Source: Cupriavidus sp. U2 (GTDB lineage: Bacteria; Pseudomonadota; Gammaproteobacteria; Burkholderiales; Burkholderiaceae). From it: a stretch of DNA of 64,000 nucleotides. Shown here piece by piece: positions 57,541-64,000 of the stretch (within the stretch, counting starts at the first letter, position 1; the number at the start of each line of letters is the position of its first letter). The translations under genes and the position numbers were made by a program. The stretch is from contig NZ_RCOG02000026.1 of NCBI RefSeq assembly GCF_009663685.2, positions 173,893 to 237,892 of the forward strand, read 5' to 3'. The notes beneath the pieces were generated by a model. That model had not been told where the DNA came from. It saw only the letters and a list, made by a program, of their open reading frames with translations, and ran no database searches.

Positions 57541-58632
57541 TCAGGCCGCCAGGCCAGCGATTGCAGGTGACGTCGGGAACGCCACCTGCCTGGCAGGTTC
57601 CGAGGCGTATCTGGTGCCGTTATAGAGCGCAATGTAATCGTGCGCCATGCGCGTCGCGCTGAATCGCCGGACGAACCTGCGACGGACACCAGCGCGATCG
57701 ATATCGCCGATGTGGCGGACAGCATCCACCGCTGCATCCATGGTATCGACGATGGAGCCCGTCACGCCATCCTCCACCACTTCCGGCACCGAACCGCAAC
57801 GGAACGCGATGACCGGCGTGCCGCACGCCATGGACTCGATCATGGCCAGGCCGAAAGGCTCCGGCCAATCGATGGGAAACAGCAATGCGCTGGCATCACC
57901 CAGAAACCGGGCTTTCTCGCGTTCCCCAATCTCGCCGAGGTATTCGACATTCCGGTGACGCCTGATCAACGGTGCGATCGTGGTGTCCCAATAAGCGCGG
58001 TCAACCGCGTCCACCTTTGCGGCGATCTTGAGCGCCATGCCGGAGCGTACTGCAATCTCGATGGCGCGGTCCGGGCGCTTTTCGGGGGAAATCCGGCCCA
58101 GGAAAGCGAGATAGCCGCCCCGTGCTACGGAATGAAACGCCAGCAAGCCTTCTGGTAACCCATGATAGACATTCCCGGCCCAAGCGACCGGCGGCATGGG
58201 CAGGCGCTGGGCCAGCGAGATGGACACCAGCGGCACATCGGAGAACGTTTCGTAGAACGGCTTCAGGTCAGGCAGATCGAGCCGGCCGTGTAGCGTGGTG
58301 ATGGTGCGCTGGGATAAGCGCCGGACGAGCGGGAAATGCAGCATCTCGGTGTGGAAGTGCAGCACGTCGAAATCGTCTGCCCGCCGGCACACCTCATCGA
58401 GCATCATGATGTGATACGGCAACGGGTCCCTGACGGCGGGGTTGGATCGAAGGGCCTGGTCAACGCAACTGACCAGGCGGGCGGGTGTCGAGGAATCGCC
58501 ACAGGCGAACAGGGTGACGTCGTGGCCCTGACGGACAAGTTCATCGGTGAGGTAGGCGACGACTCGCTCGGTGCCACCGTACTGCTTGGGAGGGCAACAT
58601 TCGTGCAGTGGGGCGATTTGTGCAATTCTCAT
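57541..58632 (-). CDS. GT4-family glycosyltransferase
   Basis: The product is 363 residues with a GT-B fold. It opens with IAQIAPLHECCPPKQYGGTE, the donor-side acceptor loop. The C-terminal E-X7-E motif is in EPFGLAMIESMACGTPVIA, and LGRISPEKRPDRAIEIA marks the linker. It should transfer a sugar from a nucleotide donor. Coupling with a debranching-type enzyme suggests synthesis or trimming of a storage or stress glucan (inference). Confidence 0.9.
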   Translation of the reverse strand: MRIAQIAPLHECCPPKQYGGTERVVAYLTDELVRQGHDVTLFACGDSSTPARLVSCVDQALRSNPAVRDPLPYHIMMLDEVCRRADDFDVLHFHTEMLHFPLVRRLSQRTITTLHGRLDLPDLKPFYETFSDVPLVSISLAQRLPMPPVAWAGNVYHGLPEGLLAFHSVARGGYLAFLGRISPEKRPDRAIEIAVRSGMALKIAAKVDAVDRAYWDTTIAPLIRRHRNVEYLGEIGEREKARFLGDASALLFPIDWPEPFGLAMIESMACGTPVIAFRCGSVPEVVEDGVTGSIVDTMDAAVDAVRHIGDIDRAGVRRRFVRRFSATRMAHDYIALYNGTRYASEPARQVAFPTSPAIAGLAA

Positions 58633-58846
58633 TTCCGATGCGTCTCCCCATGCCTGCCGTCAACTCACTGGGGTAAGGTCAGCAAACGGCATGCCGGCCC
58701 TGAGCGACACGTCCCGGCCACACGCACCTCCAAAAAAGCAATCCCGACCAAGACAGAACTTCCTGTTTTGTAAAGCTGCCGAGACTCGCCATACGCGGCG
58801 CCTTTGTTGGAGTGGATCGCGAGTCATGCAGGACGCCTGCATGTGG

Positions 58847-60559
58847 CTAACGGGCGAACCGGTAATCGTGCGTGGGGTAGAGCTGCCAGTCGCCATTGCC
58901 GCACAACTCCAGCACCTCGTTGTGATACGGCAGCAGGGTGGGGCGGTGACTGACGCTGACGATCGTGGTGCGGCTGGCGACCAGCTGGCTGTAGAGGCGG
59001 GTCTCATTGCCGATGTCCAGCGCGCTGGTCGCCTCGTCAAGCAAGGCGTAGCGGGGACGCGCCAGCAGCAGCCGGGCGAATGCCAGGCGTTGCTGCTCGC
59101 CGAGCGACAGGACCTTGCTCCAGTCCAGTTCCGCATCGAGCCCGCCGAACCGTTGCACCATGTCGGGCAGATTGACCATATCGAGCAGCTTCAGAAGATC
59201 GACGTCCGGTATGTGCCGCCCCGCGCAGGCGGGATAGAGCAACTGACAGCGAAGGTTGCCAACCGCCATGTAGGGACGCTGCGGCACGATCATCATCTGG
59301 TCCGCTTCAGGGCGCACGATTCGGCCGCTACCGCAATTCCACAGGCCGCTAATGGCTCGCAATATCGAACTCTTGCCACCGCCGCTTGGCCCCACGATGA
59401 GCAGGTTCCTGCCTGGCGCCACCGTTACGGAGAGGTCATTGAGCAAGGTGCGCTGGTAGTCGGGCGTATGCAGCGTCAGGTGCTCCAGCGACAGCGTGTT
59501 GCCCCGACGATGCTCGATGTGGCTGCCAGGTTTGCGGCGAACGATGCGCGTGGAGGCCAGCGAAGAGGCGAAAGTGGTCAGCCGGTCCACGCCCGCGAGG
59601 AAGCGGCTCAGGCTCTCGAAGTTATCGACGATGACCGTCAGTGCCGCCAACACGGCCGCGAAGGCCCCGGCGGCCTGGATCGCACTGCCAACTTCGAGTT
59701 CGCCATCCAGCACGCGATGAGCGACGATCACGCTGGGCAGCATCAGGGTCAGGAACGCGTAGGCATACTGGAACAGGTAGAGATTGAGCTCCCAGCGGAT
59801 CAGCTTGTTGAAGTTGGCGAACACATGCTGAAATCGGCTGCGCACATGATCGGATTCGTGCTGCTCGCCGCGATGGAAAGTAATCGATTCGGCATGCTCG
59901 CGCACACGGATCAGGCTGAAGCGGAAGTCGGCCTCGCATTTGAGCTGGTAGAAGTTCAGCCCGATCAGCACCTTGCCGAAGCACAGCACCGAGACCACCG
60001 TGCCACAGATGGCATAGAGCACCAGGAACGCCACCAACTCGCGCGATATCGACCACAGTACCTTGCTGAACCCGACCAGCTGCAGCACCGCGCCCAGCAT
60101 CAAGAGCAGAAAGTACAGCGACTGCTGCGTGAAGGTGCTTATGTCCTCTGAAATACGCTGATCCGGGTTATCGATGGCCGTATTCGCATTCAGCGTATAG
60201 AAGGCGCAGCCGCCGAAATACTTGTCCAGATAGTGGTGCGTCATCCACGCTCGCCAATGGAGGAACAGCTTGTGCCGGGTGTAGTAGTAAAAGGCATAGA
60301 CAGGCACGGCGGCAATCAGGACGTAGACGAAGACCTCGATGGCGTCCCAGAACCGGTCGGCGTCCCTGGCAGCCAAGGCTGAGGCAAACTCCCCCGTTTG
60401 CCGGTTGAAGAGCACATTGGTCCACGTCTGGCCAAACAACAGGCACACCAGCATCGCCAGCAGCGCCCACGCCTTCCACTTTTCCCGTGACAGCCAGTAT
60501 GGCTTGGCGATGCTAAAGAAGCGCTTCCACAGATTGCCATCGCGTGTAGACATAGCCAT
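58847..60559 (-). CDS. ABC transporter, YddA/SbmA-like fused membrane-ATPase
   Basis: The product is 570 residues. The N-terminal membrane domain of the ABC type-1, SbmA/BacA-like group (FFSIAKPYWLSREKWKAWAL, then LFLHWRAWMTHHYLDKYF) is followed by an ATPase with Walker A GPSGGGKSS, signature LSLGEQQRLAF, Walker B ALLDEATSALD, and SVSHRP. Such transporters move peptides, vitamin B12 or long-chain acyl compounds. Several ATGs lie near the start; 60559 has GGGAC about six bases upstream. The gene is separated from the GT4 gene by 214 bases and lies back-to-back with the CdiA fragment. Confidence 0.9.
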   Translation of the reverse strand: MAMSTRDGNLWKRFFSIAKPYWLSREKWKAWALLAMLVCLLFGQTWTNVLFNRQTGEFASALAARDADRFWDAIEVFVYVLIAAVPVYAFYYYTRHKLFLHWRAWMTHHYLDKYFGGCAFYTLNANTAIDNPDQRISEDISTFTQQSLYFLLLMLGAVLQLVGFSKVLWSISRELVAFLVLYAICGTVVSVLCFGKVLIGLNFYQLKCEADFRFSLIRVREHAESITFHRGEQHESDHVRSRFQHVFANFNKLIRWELNLYLFQYAYAFLTLMLPSVIVAHRVLDGELEVGSAIQAAGAFAAVLAALTVIVDNFESLSRFLAGVDRLTTFASSLASTRIVRRKPGSHIEHRRGNTLSLEHLTLHTPDYQRTLLNDLSVTVAPGRNLLIVGPSGGGKSSILRAISGLWNCGSGRIVRPEADQMMIVPQRPYMAVGNLRCQLLYPACAGRHIPDVDLLKLLDMVNLPDMVQRFGGLDAELDWSKVLSLGEQQRLAFARLLLARPRYALLDEATSALDIGNETRLYSQLVASRTTIVSVSHRPTLLPYHNEVLELCGNGDWQLYPTHDYRFAR

Positions 60560-60651
60560 TTCGTCCCGCAATGCCTATGGGGAAGGCTTGCACGCCTGCA
60601 CATAGGCCTTTAGCACCCGGGTGGACGCATTTCGCGTGCCAACGACGTGGG

Positions 60652-63053
60652 TGCATCACGATCCAGACCGGATCGCTCAATCACAATGGCGCGCTGATCA
60701 GCGGTGGCCGCAACGTCAACGTGCAGGCCAGCAACTACAGCAAGCCGCGCTGGCGCAGACGGGGCAGGAAAGCTTCATCAGCGGCCTGTCGTGGGACAGC
60801 CAGAACAACCTGTCGGTGACCGATCAGGAAAAACTGGCGCTCTACAAGAACGCCGCCGATTACGCGAAGGAACACAACCTGGCGCTGGGCCAGGCACTGA
60901 GCGCGGACCAGGTGAAGGCGCTGGACGCGCCGATGCTGTGGTACGTCGAACAGGCGGTACCTGATCCTCGATGCACGTTGGCAAGCACGATCTGCCCGAG
61001 CGTCAATGCGCTCGTGCCGCAGGTCTACCTGCCTGAAGGCTATGCACAGGCGCTGGCGGTGCCTACGGGTGGCACGATCAGCGGCGAGAACATCAAGCTG
61101 ACCATTGACGGCCAGCTTCGCAACTCTGGTCAGGTCATCGCGCGCGACACGCTGACGGTCAAGGCCGAGAGCATAGAACTGAGCCCGAACGTGGTGTCCA
61201 TCGGCACCAACGCCTACAAGGCGCAGGGCGGCTGGAACGTAGTGACCGGTACCGTGGTGCAGCCCGGCGGCTTCTTGTCGGCAATGCACATGGACATCGA
61301 AGCCGACAGCATCCGGGCCATCAACGACGCCTTCCGCGTGACCCGCACCGACGGCTCGGTCGACCCTGACGCCAGCGCAGCGCTGGTGGCGCAGCTCAAG
61401 GAAAGCCTGGGGCTGAAATACACCGAAGGCACGGTCGCCGACGACATCCATACGCGGTTTATCAAGGAGAAGAAGGGCTTCGGCATCATCGGCCAGATTG
61501 TGGCGATGGTGGCGGCGGTGGCGATTTCGATTGTCACGGCGGGGGCGGGGGCGGCTCTGATGGGCGTTGCGCTGGCAGAAATGAGCGTGATGCAAGCGGC
61601 GTTGGCCGTGGCAATCGACGGGCTGATTGCAGGCACGCTTTCGAGCATGGTGGCCCAAGTTATCACGACCGGCTCACTGAATATTGGCGCGGCGCTTAAA
61701 ACCGGTGCGATTTCGGGCCTGACAGCGGGGTTGACGCAGGGTGCACTTGGCGCGATGAACTTGAGCAACGCCGGTATCAGCAGCATTGGCGACAATATCG
61801 CCAAGGGCAACTGGACACAGGTGGCTGGCCAACTTGGGAGCTATGCCCAGGCAACCGTCATTCGCTCAGCTATCAGCGCCGGCATCAACACGGCGGTGTA
61901 TGGCGGCAGTTTCGGGCAGGCGTTTGCCGGAGGACTGGTGCGCGATGCGGCGGCGCTGGCCGCGAATGCTGCTGGGGTCAAACTGCCGGGGATTGGCTCT
62001 GATGGCGCCAATACTGAGACCATCATTGCCAATGCAGCGGCGCACGCCTTGATCGGCTGCGCGGCGCAAGGGTTGACGGGTGGGGATTGTGCTGGGGGTG
62101 CCATTGGCGGGGCGGCATCGGCCATAGCAGCACCGTTGATTCGCGATACGGTGTATGCCGACAGCCCGGTGCTGAACTACAGCGATGACCCGGTGCGTCA
62201 GGCGCTCACGGTGGGTCTGGCGACGCTGATCGGCGGAGCAACCGGGGCCCTGCTGGGCAAGGACGCCACGTCAGCCGCGCTGGCCGCGCAGAACGAGGCG
62301 CTGAACAATGCGACATCGACAGGCCCTGCACGCGGCATTGCGAATCGTGAGAATGCGCGGCTGACAAAGTTGTGCGAGCCAAATTGCACGCTGGAGGACT
62401 TCAACCGCATCGATACCCAGGTCCGGCAGGTGGAGGCGGCGGCGGCGCTTGCCAAGATGAACAACCTGACGCCAGAGCAGACACAGAAGCTGGCCGATAC
62501 GCTGTCGAATCTCTTGCCGTACTATGGTTCGGCAGCGATGCTTTACCAGGCGGTGACGGGGCAGACCCTGAGTGGTCAGGAACTGGGGACTGCAGACCGC
62601 TGGTTGTCGGGGATTCTGGGTGCCATCCCGGTGGGCGCGGCGGCTTACGGCAAGATCAGTGAGTTTGTTGCAGCAAAGGGCATTGTTGGAGGTGCAACCG
62701 GGACGGTCTGGGACTCAATAAAGGCGACCCAGCCAACCTATCCGGGGTCCGTCATCCCCAAATCTTTTGAGATGTCATTGCCAAATGGGCAAAGTGTTTG
62801 GGTGCATGGCAATGCGACCGAGCATTTGGCTGAATATGCTCAGATGGTGGCTACAAACAATCCTCCAAATGTTGTTCGACTCACGACACAACAACAACTG
62901 GCAAGCTTGCAGGGAGCCGTGAATACGGCAACACAAGGTAGCGTGCCATACAACCAGCTCGTGAATGTAGCGGGATGGGAGTTGAAGTTTGCCCCGCCGC
63001 GACAGCCTGGGCAAATGCCAGCCCTTATCCATGCAGTTCCTACAGGAAAGTAA
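60652..63053 (+). pseudogene. truncated, frameshifted CdiA/filamentous haemagglutinin with toxin C-terminus
   Basis: The first part reads as FHA repeat (IQTGSLNHNGALISGGRNVN) in one frame and passes at about 60742-60744 to the next frame, where QTGQESFISGLSWDSQNN continues. The loss of one base there restores the expected reading. The long frame then contains the DUF637-like pre-toxin region (GYAQALAVPTGGTISGENIK, GNWTQVAGQLGSYAQATVIR) and a lower-GC C-terminal toxin domain (about 62700-63053: KSFEMSLPNGQSVWVHGN, VAGWELKF). The export half and any CdiB partner are missing. The final region could still function as toxin if expressed from an internal start. Confidence 0.8.
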
Positions 63054-63061
63054 TACAAGCC

Positions 63062-63457
63062 ATGGTTATCAATATTGAAAAGCCCTTGCGACTGTCCCTT
63101 GACGTTGTCGAGACGGACGAACATGTTCCTTCAATGAGAATGCAGATCGCTGTTGACGTGCAGCAGTTCGGACATGAGCTGGCGTATAGGGGTAATGCAT
63201 GGTTCGACTGCGCAACGTGGGATACGTTTGTTCAGGGGCTAGCCGCGCCTGATACAACGAAGGTCTCTCTTGTTGATATGGGTGATCACTTCGCGCTAAC
63301 GCTCGGCGTGGTGAGTGGGCGCTTGGAGCTAGCTTGGGAAATGAAGAAGCGTGATACCTCTGGAGCCGTTACTACTGCCACGTTCCGTTCTCCCATTGAT
63401 GCCGAAACGTTTGCCCATGTAACGCTGCAGTTCAAAGAGTTCGAACGCTGGTGGTAG
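63062..63457 (+). CDS. candidate CDI immunity protein
   Basis: The product is 131 residues, acidic and soluble, with no recognised domain. It starts nine bases after the CdiA-CT stop, the standard place for an immunity gene, and shares the lower GC of the toxin end. A strong terminator follows within 25 bases. Assignment as immunity protein rests on position and composition. Confidence 0.6.
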   Translation: MVINIEKPLRLSLDVVETDEHVPSMRMQIAVDVQQFGHELAYRGNAWFDCATWDTFVQGLAAPDTTKVSLVDMGDHFALTLGVVSGRLELAWEMKKRDTSGAVTTATFRSPIDAETFAHVTLQFKEFERWW

Positions 63458-63479
63458 TTGTTACTAGTGGCGCGGATAT

Positions 63480-63513
63480 GAGGAATCCGGCTCTGGCCGG
63501 GTTCCTCGTTTCT
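63480..63513 (+). terminator. rho-independent terminator after the immunity gene
   Basis: GAGGAATCCGGC and GCCGGGTTCCTC form a 12-base-pair stem with one G-U pair and a TCTG loop. The trailing GTTTCT completes the signal. Confidence 0.85.
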
Positions 63514-63526
63514 GCAGGTGTTGCTC

Positions 63527-63670
63527 TACAGTTCCTGTGACGGTCCGGATACCGTTTGCACGTTGTCGACGACGACGTGCTCGCCGTCCAGGTCGAAGCG
63601 CACGAACTGGCGCCTGCCGTCGGGGAAGCGCTTCTCGACGAGCCCCTTGGGGTGTCCGGGGTCGATACGT
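63527..63670 (-). pseudogene. C-terminal gene fragment cut by the IS-like element
   Basis: On the minus strand a short frame reads HPKGLVEKRFPDGRRQF and then VRFDLDGEHVVVDNVQTVSG before a stop. It has the look of a real protein end, but an in-frame stop appears upstream, right at the likely IS boundary. I do not recognise the parent gene. Confidence 0.3.
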
Positions 63671-63679
63671 AGACATTTC

Positions 63680-64000
63680 TATTTGGCCTAAGGGGGGTGC
63701 GGACGAAAACTTGGACTACTTGGAGGTAGTTCATGTATTCGTACGAGGATCGGATCCGGGCGGTCAGGCTCTATTTCAAGTACGGGGGAAAGACGGCAAC
63801 TGTCGTTCGTGAGCTGGGCTATCCGTCAGGTAAGAACCTGAAGCGGTGGGTCGACATCTACGAGGCTGCCGGCGACTTACCAAAGCGTTACCGTCCAAAA
63901 CCTAGATACACGCTCGAGCAAAAGCGCGTGGCAGTGGATCACTACTTCACTCATGGCTGCTCTCTGGCTGGCAGCCGGAGAGCCCTCGGATATCCGAGCA
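63680..64000 (+). mobile_element. left end of an IS3-like insertion sequence (partial)
   Basis: Unrelated sequence changes at about 63670-63690 to a short leader and then the OrfA-like gene. The exact terminal inverted repeat cannot be set because the right end is outside the window. It probably interrupted the gene fragment on the minus strand to its left. Confidence 0.55.
63733..64000 (+). CDS. IS3-family transposase OrfA-like, partial
   Basis: The frame begins YSYEDRIRAVRLYFKYGGK, followed by RELGYPSGKNLKRWVDIYEA and RYTLEQKRVAVDHYFTHGCS. This is a helix-turn-helix protein like the first frame of IS3 elements. It runs off the window after about 89 codons. GGAGG lies seven bases before the ATG. 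Confidence 0.8.
   Translation, partial: MYSYEDRIRAVRLYFKYGGKTATVVRELGYPSGKNLKRWVDIYEAAGDLPKRYRPKPRYTLEQKRVAVDHYFTHGCSLAGSRRALGYPS

Overview
The window is a GC-rich stretch of a betaproteobacterial genome, most likely Burkholderiaceae close to Cupriavidus or Ralstonia. The clues are an acoR-acoXABC acetoin locus in the arrangement known from Cupriavidus necator, a periplasmic Bug-type (tripartite tricarboxylate) binding protein, five LysR regulators each beside a small catabolic gene, and uniform high-GC codon use. The many accessory catabolic genes, and the absence of rRNA, tRNA or ribosomal genes, fit a second chromosome or chromid. That replicon call is inference.

Left part (1-21 kb): a Tyr/Gly-rich lipoprotein; a phospholipase D-VTT membrane fusion overlapping an endonuclease/exonuclease/phosphatase gene; an AraC regulator overlapping an EamA exporter; a cupin; a divergent LysR/Old-Yellow-Enzyme pair; a patatin plus GntP-permease pair; a complete yefM-yoeB toxin-antitoxin unit; a sugar-acid cluster (enolase-superfamily dehydratase, PdxA-like dehydrogenase, Bug protein, DapA-like lyase, LysR); a divergent amidase/LysR pair; and a BON-domain protein.

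Middle part (21-44 kb): an operon joining an AtoE-type carrier, a YciI protein, a cyclase-family hydrolase, CatC and PcaD, without catA or catB; a glutamate synthase-like flavoprotein; acoR with a sigma-54 promoter and a palindromic upstream site driving acoXABC; an SDR/LysR pair; a LysR-nitronate monooxygenase operon; and a four-gene signalling operon (triple-receiver hybrid kinase, CheR-type methyltransferase, CheB-type methylesterase, receiver-kinase).

Right part (44-64 kb): an orphan homodimeric pyruvate dehydrogenase E1; an SRPBCC protein; an exported epoxide hydrolase; an EamA exporter; a YdjM-like membrane protein; a split YeeE locus whose first half is a 43-residue remnant; a large autotransporter; a glycogen-debranching-like enzyme with a GT4 glycosyltransferase; and an ABC exporter. 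The last 3.4 kb is a damaged mobile zone. It holds a 5'-truncated, frameshifted CdiA/FHA gene that keeps an AT-richer toxin end and a candidate immunity gene, a strong terminator, an unidentified gene fragment, and the start of an IS3-like element that runs off the window.
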